64,000 bases of DNA, from positions 122,222 to 186,221 of the forward strand of contig NZ_PDJU01000004.1 of NCBI RefSeq assembly GCF_004116455.1. Direction: 5' to 3'. Made by a program: the position numbers and the translations under genes. Of this stretch, positions 1 through 8,498 are shown piece by piece; position 1 is the stretch's first letter; each line of letters begins with the position of its first letter. A model generated the notes under the pieces. That model had not been told where the DNA came from and made no database searches. It worked only from the letters and a program-made list of their open reading frames with translations. This DNA is from Arcobacter sp. F155. GTDB lineage: Bacteria > Campylobacterota > Campylobacteria > Campylobacterales > Arcobacteraceae.

Positions 1-465
1 TATGAAAATAGTTATGAAGATATTAAATGGATGTCCTATATAGACTTTAGAATTTGGATAAGTGATGTGCTTATGACAAAAGTTGATAGAATGTCTATGG
101 CTAACTCCTTAGAAGTAAGAGCCCCTTTTTTAGATTCAAATCTTGTTGAATACCTTTTTAAAGTTGATTCAAAAATTAAAAAAGGAGAATATTCAAAATA
201 TTTATTAAAACAGATATCTCAAAAGTATTTACCTAAAGATATAGTTTTTAGAGAAAAAAAAGGATTTAGTTCTCCTTTTATTGAGTGGGTATTAGATTTC
301 TATAAAAATAAATGTTTAGATATTATTCTTGAAACTAATGCAAGTTTAAATTTGTTTAATGAAGATTTTATAAAATTTTTATTTAATGAAGCGAAAAACA
401 AAAGATTTAAGCAACATTTTTGGAACCTCTTTATTTTTGCAAAATGGTTTAAAGAAAACTATTAA
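1..465 (+). CDS. Asparagine synthase (glutamine-hydrolysing)-like, C-terminal part, cut by window start
   Basis: The frame is open from base 1, so this is the 3' end of a gene starting upstream; the internal ATG at 31 is not a true start. The visible part matches the synthetase (AsnB C-terminal) domain: the segment DVLMTKVDRMSMANSLEVRA followed by PFLD, and later REKKGFSSPF, are family hallmarks. This domain activates aspartate with ATP and transfers ammonia released by a missing N-terminal glutaminase domain. Such AsnB-like proteins are common in Campylobacterota surface-sugar and flagellin-glycosylation loci, and methyltransferase, DUF354 and Maf genes follow here. The true substrate may be a sugar or another acid rather than free aspartate; this cannot be told from the fragment. 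Confidence 0.85.
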   Translation, partial: YENSYEDIKWMSYIDFRIWISDVLMTKVDRMSMANSLEVRAPFLDSNLVEYLFKVDSKIKKGEYSKYLLKQISQKYLPKDIVFREKKGFSSPFIEWVLDFYKNKCLDIILETNASLNLFNEDFIKFLFNEAKNKRFKQHFWNLFIFAKWFKENY

Positions 466-478
466 GAGCTTTAATTCT

Positions 479-1177
479 TTATTTATTTTTTACTATAAAG
501 ATAGGTTCTTCTTCATTAATTGCATAGTCTTCTATTGTGAATTCTTTATGCTCTGTCCATTTGAACTCTTCAGCAATAAAGCCAATATTCTCTAGTCGTT
601 TTAAATAATCGATACCATAAATACGTACATGATCATTTTGTCCAAAATGTATTTCTCTTTCTTTTTCTGATAAAATAGTTTTATTCTCGTAAGTTTTTTC
701 TAATAGTCTTGAAAATGGTACTTGTAAAATAGCTATACCTTCTGGTTTTAGAATTCTTTTTAATTCTTTCATCGCTTTTTTGTCCTCAACTATATGTTCA
801 AGAACATGGTTACAAATTATAATATCAAAACTATTATTTTCTAAAGGGATATTACATAAGTCAAAATTTATATCTACAAAGTTCTTATATAAATCAGCTG
901 TTGTATAATTGATATTCTTATTTAGTTCAATTTTTTCCCTAAGTCTTTTTTCTGGAGCAATATGTAATACATCTAATGAATCTGTAAATATCTTTGTAAA
1001 TTGATTAAGATACAAATAAATCAAGCGCTCTCTATCTATACTAAAACATTTTGGACATTTTGCATTTTCTCTTTTTCCACCACCAATTACATTAAGTTTT
1101 TTTAAAATAGGAAAGTCAAAACCAAATGATTCAAAATTTTTATTGTAAGTTTCACAAAAAGGGCATTTCTTAAGCAT
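479..1177 (-). CDS. SAM-dependent methyltransferase with N-terminal Cys pairs
   Basis: A 232-aa class I methyltransferase of the Methyltransf_11 kind. The C-terminal two thirds carry a Rossmann-like core: LDVLHIAPE at about residues 68-76, the acidic TADLY strand, and IIICNHVLEHI with the post-motif proline region ILKPEGIAILQVP. The N-terminus has two Cys pairs (CPFC near residue 5 and CPKC near 41) that could form a zinc ribbon. It ends only 14 bases from the asparagine synthase gene, facing it, inside a surface-sugar gene set. Methylation of a sugar or nucleotide-sugar is a guess from context; the substrate cannot be read from sequence. Confidence 0.75.
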   Translation of the reverse strand: MLKKCPFCETYNKNFESFGFDFPILKKLNVIGGGKRENAKCPKCFSIDRERLIYLYLNQFTKIFTDSLDVLHIAPEKRLREKIELNKNINYTTADLYKNFVDINFDLCNIPLENNSFDIIICNHVLEHIVEDKKAMKELKRILKPEGIAILQVPFSRLLEKTYENKTILSEKEREIHFGQNDHVRIYGIDYLKRLENIGFIAEEFKWTEHKEFTIEDYAINEEEPIFIVKNK

Positions 1178-1330
1178 ATCTCTCCGCTATCTAGGTATTA
1201 CTTTTTATTTGTTTTTAGCTATTATATATGTTTAAATTAAAATAAAACTTTAATAGATAGTGTATAGTAGTTTTTTAGAAAATATTAGAATTAATATAAA
1301 AACTATAAATTAAGAAAAAGAAGGAATACT

Positions 1331-2011
1331 TTGGGATTTGAAGTATCAGACTACAAAAAATTTGACGAGATAGAGCAAATTCGAGAAAATTCAAAAAAAA
1401 ATACATATAATATTAAACTATTTGATTATGGAGCAGGAGCCCCAAATAACTCTAGAACGCTTGAAGAATCTTATCTAGGTATTCAACGTGAAACTACCAT
1501 TAAAGATATTTGTTCTGTTGGATTAAAAGGGAAGTGGGCTGAATTAATATATTCTTTAGTAAAAGAATCAAAACCTTTAAATATATTAGAATTAGGTACT
1601 TGTTGTGGTTTTTCAAGTATATATATGGCAAAAGCTTCACCTTTGTCAATTATTCATACTATTGAAGGAGATAATACTTTAGCTTCAATAGCTGAAAAAC
1701 ATATCAAAAAAGCCAACTGTTCAAATATAAGACAATATATAGGAAAATTTCAAGATATTTTAGATGAAGTATTAGAAGAGATAGCTCTTATTGATTTTGC
1801 TTTTATTGATGGGCATCATGATAAAGATGCAACAATTAAATATTTTAATCAGATTAAACCTTTTTTAACAGAAAATGCAATTGTAGTTTTTGATGATATT
1901 TCATGGTCTGAAGGTATGAAAGAAGCATGGAAGATAGTAAAGAGTGATAAAGTTATATCAAGTGTAGAAGATTTGGAAAAACTTGGAATTTGTTATATTA
2001 AAAAAGGTTAA
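1331..2011 (+). CDS. Class I SAM-dependent methyltransferase (Methyltransf_24-like)
   Basis: This 226-aa protein has the SAM-binding motif ILELGTCCGFSSIYMA at about residues 85-100 and the acidic FIDGHHDKDA segment typical of O-methyltransferases of the Methyltransf_24 type. The start is TTG at 1331, preceded by AGAAGGAA at good spacing; no upstream ATG fits. Its stop overlaps the next gene's start by one base, so the two are translated together. With the DUF354 and Maf genes downstream it forms a three-gene run ending at the flagellins. The likely role is modification of a surface or flagellar glycan, but the target is inferred from context only. Confidence 0.75.
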   Translation: MGFEVSDYKKFDEIEQIRENSKKNTYNIKLFDYGAGAPNNSRTLEESYLGIQRETTIKDICSVGLKGKWAELIYSLVKESKPLNILELGTCCGFSSIYMAKASPLSIIHTIEGDNTLASIAEKHIKKANCSNIRQYIGKFQDILDEVLEEIALIDFAFIDGHHDKDATIKYFNQIKPFLTENAIVVFDDISWSEGMKEAWKIVKSDKVISSVEDLEKLGICYIKKG

Positions 2012-3075
2012 TGATGATTTGGTTTGATTTAGTTACTCCAAAGTCAGTTTTATTTTTTATTCCTATTGTTAAAGCAATTGAAAAAAGAGGTAAAAAAGTT
2101 TTAATAACAGCAAGAGAAGGTAAAGACTATTCTGAGGTAGTAAAACTATTAAATCTTTATAATATGGATTTTATTAATAGAGGAGAGTTTGGTGGGGCTT
2201 GCCTTAAAGATAAACTACATGCTTCAATTGAGAGACAAAAAGCACTTATGGAGTATGTAACTATTTATGATATTGATAAATTAGTTTGTTTATGCTCTGT
2301 TGATGCAAATAGGGTTGCTTTTGGTTTAGGAATACCAGTAATTAATTTCTATGATATTCCTTTATCTGATTATAATACAAACTTTAAAAAAGCATTACCT
2401 CAAGCAAGATTAACTCTTCCATTATCTAATAAAGTATTTAAACCTTTTGTTGTACCTGATGAGATATTTCTACGATTCTCTTTAGATGATGAACAAATTT
2501 TTGATTATAGTTTTATAGATCCTGTAATTTGGTTAAAAAATTTCGAACCAGATTTTGAATATGTTAAAAATGTTCTTAAATCATATAATCTTGATTTATC
2601 AAAAAAGATGATTATTATTAGAGAAGAAGAGTATAAATCTTCTTATGTTGATAAGAAGTATCCTATTTTATATGAAGCATTAGAAGAGATTTATAATACA
2701 ACAAACTCAAATATTATTATTATTCCAAGATATGAAAGCTCTTATTTAAAAAAAGAGTTTCCTTTTGCTATTGTTTTAGAAGAAAAGGTGATAATTCAAC
2801 ATCTTTTAGCTTATGCTGATTTATTTATAGGTGGAGGTGGAACTTTAAATACAGAAGCATGTTTTTTTAATACTCCAACTATTTCTACAAGAAGTTTTAT
2901 ATGTCATTACGATAAATACCAAATAGATAATGATTTGATGTATTGGGTTAATACAAAAGAAGATTTACTAAATAAAGTTTTTTCTTTGTTAGAAAAAAAT
3001 AAAAATGATAAAGATAATATTTTTTCCAAAATGGAAGTAAATATAGAAGCAATTGTAGAAGAGATATTAAATTAA
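2011..3075 (+). CDS. DUF354 family protein
   Basis: A 354-aa protein that begins MIWFDLVTPKSVLFF and has IARxEG-like and GGGGTLNTEA segments, resembling the DUF354 family. That family has a GT-B, UDP-N-acetylglucosamine-epimerase-like fold and is found in surface polysaccharide loci. The ATG overlaps the upstream methyltransferase stop (TAATG), implying translational coupling. The glycine-rich GGGGTLN stretch near residue 275 sits where GT-B enzymes bind the nucleotide of a sugar donor. Activity is unknown; a glycosyltransferase or epimerase role in the adjacent flagellin-glycosylation locus is an inference. Confidence 0.65.
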   Translation: MMIWFDLVTPKSVLFFIPIVKAIEKRGKKVLITAREGKDYSEVVKLLNLYNMDFINRGEFGGACLKDKLHASIERQKALMEYVTIYDIDKLVCLCSVDANRVAFGLGIPVINFYDIPLSDYNTNFKKALPQARLTLPLSNKVFKPFVVPDEIFLRFSLDDEQIFDYSFIDPVIWLKNFEPDFEYVKNVLKSYNLDLSKKMIIIREEEYKSSYVDKKYPILYEALEEIYNTTNSNIIIIPRYESSYLKKEFPFAIVLEEKVIIQHLLAYADLFIGGGGTLNTEACFFNTPTISTRSFICHYDKYQIDNDLMYWVNTKEDLLNKVFSLLEKNKNDKDNIFSKMEVNIEAIVEEILN

Positions 3076-3093
3076 CTTATTAAAAGGCCTATT

Positions 3094-5124
3094 ATGACAG
3101 AAACAGAAATTCAATTACAAACTGCATTAACAAATACATTTTTAGCGAACCTTGCATTTTTAAGTGATTATGATAAAGAATTATATTTGAGAGTTGATGG
3201 TTTATCGCAAGCAATAAATAGTGGAGATTATAAAGAAAGATATTTTTTAGAGTTTATACATGAAGAGGGTGAATTTGATATTTATGATGAGAAGGAAGAA
3301 AAATATGTTTATGAAAGAAGACCTACAAAATTAATAAATAAAGCAAAGAATTTAGATTTTTCTTCAAAAGGTAGTTTTTCAAATTTAAAAAAGAGTACTT
3401 GTCAAGGAGCAATATATAATTTAGATGTCTCTGATGAACCTGTTTCTTTAAAAGATTCTATGAAAATGATTATTAATGATACTACTGAATATGTTAATGT
3501 TTTCAATGATAAGGTAGATACTTATGGTACAAAAAAATATAAAGAGTTTAATAAGTTTGTGATTATAGGAACTTTATTAGGAAGACATATTTTAAGTATT
3601 CATAAAAAGATTAAGCCTGAGCTATATTTTATTTGTGAACAAAACCTAGAAATTTTTAGACTCTCTTTATTTGTATTTGACTATTCACAGATTTTAAGAG
3701 ATGGCAGTGGGATAATTTTCTCAGTAATGGATGATGATAATGTATTTGATAACAAGGTTTCATCTTTTTTACGGTATAAAGCATATACTAATTATTGTGT
3801 AAAGTTTTTTACTAGTGATTATAATGTATCTAATTTATTTGATAAAGTAGCAACTGCTTTATCTTCGAGTAATCCTTTTGCATATAATTATATTTCTTCT
3901 TTATATAATTTAGCAAATAATGATAGTAAAATAATAGGTAATTATAATAGAGTAAATATAAAAAATGTTAAAAATAATTTGACTGATAAACCTATTATCT
4001 TTGTAGGTGCTGGACCTTCACTAGCAGAAGAGATTGAATGGTTACAAAACAATAAGGATAAGTTTATAGTTGTGGCTATGGCTGCAACATTAAATAAGTT
4101 AATCGAATATGATATTATTCCAGATATTATTTCTACTGCAGATAGTGGGGAAACAATAGTTTTAAAACAATTTAATTTAGAAAATAATTTAGAACTTATA
4201 AAAGATAAAATAATCTTAGCTTCTTCAATGACCTCTCATAATATTCTTAAAAATTTTAAGAAAGAAAATGTATTCACTTTTGATGTAATGACAAGTTTTT
4301 TTACAAATACTTTATTTTATAGTGCATATAGTGTAAGTGAAATGACTATTAGCTGGTTGTTATCATTAAATTGTAAAAATTTATACTTTTTAGGAGTTGA
4401 CTTAGCTTTAAATCAAGATACAGGAGAAAGTCATATTCAAGGATATCACTCTACAAAAAAACTTGAGTTAGAAAATAAAGAGTTTTTCGTAGAAAAAGGA
4501 GCGTTCCTTAATGATGATACTCTTCAAGTAGAAGGGAACTTTTTAGAAACAGTACATACAACAAGACTTTTCCTTTTATCTTTAAAAGCAATGAATAATA
4601 TAATTAACTCTCTTTATACTGATGATATACAATTGTTCAATATATCAAAGCATGGTGCTAAAATAAGTAATACGACACCAATATTATCTAAAGATATAAA
4701 GCTAGAAAAAATTGATAAAAATATGGATGAGATAAAAGAAAAATTAAATACTAATGTGATTAAAGAGCTTTCTAAAGAAAATATCAAAAAACTAGAAGAA
4801 GAGAAACTATTTTTAAAAGAGATTTTAACTTCACTTAAAAATGAAAAAGAAAAAATACATACACATGATGACTTTACATCTTTTATAAATAACTTTTATA
4901 GTAGGTTTAATAAAAACTATTTAAAACTAGTCGCATCAAATCGTTTTTTATCAATATATCTAGATACAATATTATTATATGTAACATATTGCTTAAATGA
5001 TAAAAAGTTGAAAAAAGAAAAAAATAAAATAGAAAAAACAATGCTTATATTAGAAAGTCAATTAAAAAAGATGATAGAAGATTATATAAGTTATAGTGAA
5101 AGAGTTAGAAAACAAATGCAGTAA
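3094..5124 (+). CDS. Motility-associated factor (Maf) glycosyltransferase family protein, DUF115
   Basis: A 676-aa protein with the MAF_flag10/DUF115 domain from about residue 298: IIFVGAGPSLAEEIEWL, then PDIISTADSGE and YFLGVDLALN. Maf proteins transfer nonulosonic acids such as pseudaminic or legionaminic acid to Ser/Thr of flagellin in the cytoplasm before export. The gene ends 37 bases from the 3' end of a flagellin gene on the opposite strand, matching that role. The C-terminal 170 residues are Lys/Glu-rich helices. The ATG at 3094 is preceded by AAAGGCC. The last codons and the stop lie inside a hairpin shared with the flagellin terminator. Confidence 0.88.
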   Translation: MTETEIQLQTALTNTFLANLAFLSDYDKELYLRVDGLSQAINSGDYKERYFLEFIHEEGEFDIYDEKEEKYVYERRPTKLINKAKNLDFSSKGSFSNLKKSTCQGAIYNLDVSDEPVSLKDSMKMIINDTTEYVNVFNDKVDTYGTKKYKEFNKFVIIGTLLGRHILSIHKKIKPELYFICEQNLEIFRLSLFVFDYSQILRDGSGIIFSVMDDDNVFDNKVSSFLRYKAYTNYCVKFFTSDYNVSNLFDKVATALSSSNPFAYNYISSLYNLANNDSKIIGNYNRVNIKNVKNNLTDKPIIFVGAGPSLAEEIEWLQNNKDKFIVVAMAATLNKLIEYDIIPDIISTADSGETIVLKQFNLENNLELIKDKIILASSMTSHNILKNFKKENVFTFDVMTSFFTNTLFYSAYSVSEMTISWLLSLNCKNLYFLGVDLALNQDTGESHIQGYHSTKKLELENKEFFVEKGAFLNDDTLQVEGNFLETVHTTRLFLLSLKAMNNIINSLYTDDIQLFNISKHGAKISNTTPILSKDIKLEKIDKNMDEIKEKLNTNVIKELSKENIKKLEEEKLFLKEILTSLKNEKEKIHTHDDFTSFINNFYSRFNKNYLKLVASNRFLSIYLDTILLYVTYCLNDKKLKKEKNKIEKTMLILESQLKKMIEDYISYSERVRKQMQ

Positions 5125-5140
5125 CTTAAAGTTACTGCAT
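5116..5140 (-). terminator. Flagellin terminator overlapping the maf stop codon
   Basis: Positions 5116-5140 form a 10-12 bp hairpin (ATGCAGTAAC and GTTACTGCAT arms). Read on the minus strand it is followed by TTTGTTTT, a good intrinsic terminator for the flagellin gene ending at 5162. The left arm contains the last sense codons and the TAA of the maf gene, so it can serve both convergent genes. Confidence 0.75.
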
Positions 5141-5161
5141 TTAAATGTTTAAGAAGAATTA

Positions 5162-6058
5162 CTATTGTAATAATCTTAAAACGTTTTGCTGTGTTGCATT
5201 TGCTTGTGACATAGCATAAGAACCAGCTTGAGAAATAATATTTTGTTTATTAAAGTTAGCAGACTCTTTAGCGTAGTCAACATCTCTAATAATAGACTCG
5301 GCAGCTTTAACATTAGTAGCTTGAGTCATTAAGTTTCTAACCGCAGATTCAACTTGGTTTTGAGTAGAACCGATGTCTCCTCTATATCCATTTAGTTTAG
5401 AAATTGCGTCATTAATATCATCTTGGAAATCTTCAATATCTCCACCACTGAATCCAGCAGTAGCAAGATCACCACCTGTAGAACCAGCACTTAAAGCACC
5501 AGCTGCAGATACAGCATCTTGTAAGTCAGTTAATGATAAACCAGTAGTATTAGATGTAATAGCACCTAATTCAATAGTACCACCATTTGTATAACTTTCA
5601 CCAACTTGGAAAGATAATGAAGTTGAACCAGCAGTACCAGTTGTAGAACCAATAAGTTGAGTACCATTATAGTTAGTAGACTGAGAAATATTGTCTAATT
5701 GCTCTAATAGTTTATCAACATCTTTTGCAATTGAAACTCTACCTGCAGCAGAAGTTGTATCTGTATTTGCTTGGATAAGTTTAGCTTTAATAGTATCTAA
5801 GATATTAGATTGCTCTGCCATTGATTTATCAGCAATTTGTAATAAAGTAACTGCAGAGTTACCATTATCAATACCTTGATTGATTGAAGTAGCTTGAGTT
5901 CTTAATTTATCAGCAATTGCTAAACCAGAAGCATCATCTGAAGCTTTATTAATTTTAAGACCAGAAGATAATTTTTCTAACGAATTTTTTAAGTTTTTGT
6001 TAGTGTTTACCGCTGATTCTTGTGCATTTAACGAAGATATATTTGTATTAATTCTCAT
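5162..6058 (-). CDS. Flagellin, copy 1
   Basis: A 298-aa flagellin: conserved N-terminal D0/D1 region starting MRINTN with SGLKINKASDDASGLAIAD, a short central variable part (about residues 140-215), and a conserved C-terminal region ending QQNVLRLLQ. It polymerises into the flagellar filament after type III export. An ATG five codons upstream (6073) is rejected, because the AAAGGA ribosome binding site lies inside that stretch and is well spaced for the ATG at 6058. It is a near-copy of the flagellin at 6346-7242, with about 20 substitutions. Neighbouring maf suggests the protein is glycosylated. Confidence 0.95.
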   Translation of the reverse strand: MRINTNISSLNAQESAVNTNKNLKNSLEKLSSGLKINKASDDASGLAIADKLRTQATSINQGIDNGNSAVTLLQIADKSMAEQSNILDTIKAKLIQANTDTTSAAGRVSIAKDVDKLLEQLDNISQSTNYNGTQLIGSTTGTAGSTSLSFQVGESYTNGGTIELGAITSNTTGLSLTDLQDAVSAAGALSAGSTGGDLATAGFSGGDIEDFQDDINDAISKLNGYRGDIGSTQNQVESAVRNLMTQATNVKAAESIIRDVDYAKESANFNKQNIISQAGSYAMSQANATQQNVLRLLQ

Positions 6059-6315
6059 AATAAATCCTTTCAATATTATGATACAAAGTAAACTTTTTGT
6101 TTACAACTTAAGACCTTCTTGTTTTACCAAGCATAGGGTTAAAACCCTTCGGAATCAATTGATCCCTAAATGCTATACTGAAATTATGACACACCAATTC
6201 TTAAAATTAGATTAAATATATAGAAATAGAAAAACTTTGTTTTTATACTTTTATTAATGTAAAAAGATTTGTTGATTACTTTTGTTTATGTTATTAGATT
6301 TGGAGAAAGGAGGAT
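6059..6315 (-). promoter_or_regulatory. Leader/promoter region of flagellin copy 1
   Basis: About 260 bases without a gene between the two flagellins. No sigma-54 site (TGGC-N8-TGC) or clear sigma-28 site is visible. It holds several inverted repeats: 6088-6104 (GTAAAC-N5-GTTTAC), 6136-6147 (GGGTT-N2-AACCC) and a near-palindrome centred in 6151-6165 around ATCAATTGAT. These could structure a long 5' leader. The promoter itself could not be placed with confidence. Confidence 0.4.
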
Positions 6316-6340
6316 AATGTAGCAGTATTACTGCTACATT
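6316..6340 (-). terminator. Terminator hairpin after flagellin copy 2
   Basis: A 12-bp stem with a one-base centre (arms AATGTAGCAG and CTGCTACATT) lies five bases beyond the stop of the flagellin ending at 6346. The downstream minus-strand bases are only modestly T-rich (ATCCTCCTTTCTCC), so termination strength is uncertain, but position and symmetry fit a terminator or a 3'-stabilising stem. Confidence 0.65.
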
Positions 6341-6345
6341 AATAG

Positions 6346-7242
6346 TTATTGTAATAATCTAAGAACGTTTTGTTGCACGTTATTTGCTTGAGACATAGCA
6401 TAAGAACCAGCTTGAGAAATAATATTTTGTTTATTAAAGTTAGCAGACTCTTTAGCGTAGTCAACATCTCTAATAATAGACTCGGCAGCTTTAACATTAG
6501 TAGCTTGAGTCATTAAGTTTCTAACCGCAGATTCAATTTGGTTTTGAGTAGAACCGATGTCCCCTCTATATCCATTTAGTTTTGTGATTGCATCACCTAT
6601 TGCATCTTGGAAACCTTCAATATCTCCACCACTAAATCCAGCAGTAGCAAGATCACCACCTGTAGAACCAGCACTTAACGCACCAGCTGCAGATACTGCA
6701 TCTGATAATCCAGTAAGGGCAAGTCCTGTACTATTTGAAGTAATAGCACCTAATTCAATAGTACCACCATTTGTATAACTTTCTCCAACTTGGAAAGATA
6801 ATGAAGTTGAGCTTCCTGTTCCTGTTGTAGAACCAATAAGTTGAGTGCCATTATAGTTAGTAGACTGAGAAATATTGTCTAATTGTTCTAATAGTTTATC
6901 AATATCTTTTGCAATTGAAATTCTACCTGCAGCAGAAGTTGTATCTGTGTTTGCTTGAATAAGTTTAGCTTTAATAGTATCTAAGATATTAGATTGCTCT
7001 GCCATCGATTTATCAGCAATTTGTAATAAAGTAACTGCAGAGTTACCATTATCAATACCTTGATTAATTGCAGTGGCTTGAGTTCTTAATTTATCTGCAA
7101 TTGCTAAACCAGAAGCATCATCTGAAGCTTTATTAATTTTAAGACCAGAAGATAACTTCTCTAACGAACTCTTTAAGTTCTTGTTAGTGTTTACCGCTGA
7201 TTCTTGAGCTGTAAGAGATGAGACGTTTGTGTTAATTCTCAT
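6346..7242 (-). CDS. Flagellin, copy 2
   Basis: A 298-aa flagellin with the same architecture as copy 1 and roughly 93 percent identity by eye. Differences cluster in the central part (for example GTGSSTS for GTAGSTS) and at scattered sites. The ATG at 7242 is preceded by AAAGG on the minus strand. It starts 49 bases beyond the trmA stop, so it may be read from a promoter in that gap or from within the trmA end. Long stretches of identical DNA in the 5' and 3' thirds of both copies point to recent duplication or gene conversion. Arcobacter species typically carry two tandem flagellins, flaA and flaB; which copy is which cannot be assigned. Confidence 0.95.
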   Translation of the reverse strand: MRINTNVSSLTAQESAVNTNKNLKSSLEKLSSGLKINKASDDASGLAIADKLRTQATAINQGIDNGNSAVTLLQIADKSMAEQSNILDTIKAKLIQANTDTTSAAGRISIAKDIDKLLEQLDNISQSTNYNGTQLIGSTTGTGSSTSLSFQVGESYTNGGTIELGAITSNSTGLALTGLSDAVSAAGALSAGSTGGDLATAGFSGGDIEGFQDAIGDAITKLNGYRGDIGSTQNQIESAVRNLMTQATNVKAAESIIRDVDYAKESANFNKQNIISQAGSYAMSQANNVQQNVLRLLQ

Positions 7243-7291
7243 TGTTAAACCTTTACAATTTGTATATTAATAAATAATATCTAAGCAAAAA

Positions 7292-8413
7292 TTAAACTTT
7301 GTTTAAAATAACCCCACTTTCAATGTGTTCTGTGTATGAAAATTGGTCAAAAAGTGCGAAATTAATTATTTTATGTGTTTTTGTTAACTCTTCTAAGTCA
7401 CGATGCAGTGTTTCAGGATTACATGAAATATAGATAATAGTATCAAACTCTTTACTTAAAGCTCTTGTCGTATCGTCTAATCCTGCTCTTGGAGGGTCTA
7501 CAAATATTGTTTCAAAGTTATATGATTTTAAATCAATATCTTTAAGTCTATTAAACTCTCTTTTCTCTTCTAAAGCTTCAACAAACTCTTCAGCACTCAT
7601 TCTGATAAAATCAATATTTGAGATACTGTTTAAAGAACAGTTTATAAGTGCAGATTTTATAGAGGTTTTTGAAATCTCTGTTGCTAAGACTTTATTAAAC
7701 TTTTGACTTAAAGGAATTGTGAAGTTTCCTCCGCCACAGTATAATTCACAAAGGTCTTTATCATTTTTTTCAATTTGCCCTAAAACCCACTCAATCATTT
7801 TAATATTTACTTTTGTGTTTGGTTGCGTAAAGCCACCTTCTTTATATTGGAAATGAAACTTTTTTTCTTCTATTTCTAAAGTCTCTTCTATAAAGTCTTT
7901 ACTTAAAATCTCTTTTTGTTTTCTACTTCTTCCAATAATTTTAATTCCAAACTCTTTTTCTAGTGCTTTAGCTTTTTCTATCCAGTTCTCTTCTAATTTT
8001 CTATGATAGATTAAAGTTACAAGCATATCATTTGTAGTAGAGTTTAAAAACTCACAGGCAAAAAGTTTGAATTTTAGTTCTTCATCATTTTGGATTTTTT
8101 CTAAAAGTTTAGGCATTAAACAGGCAATATCTTTTGACACAATTTGACAAGATTCTATTTCTAAAGCATTTTTATCAAAGTCATTCATTGCATATGAAAT
8201 AGTTGGATTATTTTCATTATCAAAGTTTTTCCAGATTCTAAACTCTGCTCTTGTACGGAAGTTTTGTTCTTCACTTTTTATAATATCTATATTTGGAATA
8301 TCAAATTGTGAAAACCTTTGTTTTTCTCTTTGAACTTTATACTCTAGTTGTTCTTCATAATTTTTATCATAAAGGGTACAGCTTCCACATTTTCCAAAAT
8401 ATTCACAATTCAT
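7292..8413 (-). CDS. trmA: tRNA (uracil-5-)-methyltransferase TrmA
   Basis: This 373-aa enzyme methylates U54 in the T-loop of tRNAs using SAM. Visible signatures are an N-terminal Cys cluster (CEYFGKCGSC, residues 3-12), the SAM motif ELYCGGGNFTIPL near residue 218, FVDPPRAGLD near 300, and the catalytic loop YISCNPETLHRDL holding the nucleophilic Cys. Length and motifs fit TrmA better than RlmD, which usually carries an N-terminal TRAM domain not seen here. It is divergent from the helicase at 8499. Its last codons carry a small inverted repeat (7292-7306) just upstream of flagellin copy 2. Confidence 0.9.
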   Translation of the reverse strand: MNCEYFGKCGSCTLYDKNYEEQLEYKVQREKQRFSQFDIPNIDIIKSEEQNFRTRAEFRIWKNFDNENNPTISYAMNDFDKNALEIESCQIVSKDIACLMPKLLEKIQNDEELKFKLFACEFLNSTTNDMLVTLIYHRKLEENWIEKAKALEKEFGIKIIGRSRKQKEILSKDFIEETLEIEEKKFHFQYKEGGFTQPNTKVNIKMIEWVLGQIEKNDKDLCELYCGGGNFTIPLSQKFNKVLATEISKTSIKSALINCSLNSISNIDFIRMSAEEFVEALEEKREFNRLKDIDLKSYNFETIFVDPPRAGLDDTTRALSKEFDTIIYISCNPETLHRDLEELTKTHKIINFALFDQFSYTEHIESGVILNKV

Positions 8414-8486
8414 TTGTTGTTCTACCTATTTTTAAATTTAATTTATACTATTTTATTTTTTTAATCTGATATTATATTCTATTTAC

Positions 8487-8492
8487 TATAAT
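8487..8492 (+). promoter_or_regulatory. -10 element placing the helicase transcript start near its ATG
   Basis: A perfect TATAAT lies at 8487-8492, and the helicase ATG is at 8499, six bases later. There is no Shine-Dalgarno match between them. A usual start point about seven bases after the -10 would fall on the ATG itself, implying a leaderless mRNA. No good -35 hexamer is present at 16-18 bases upstream. Confidence 0.5.
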
Positions 8493-8498
8493 ACGCCC

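Noticed and set aside
5373..5879. Open frames antisense to the flagellin genes (also at 6557-6778)
   Set aside because: They mirror low-complexity flagellin codons, have no ribosome binding site and exist in both copies only because the genes are duplicates.
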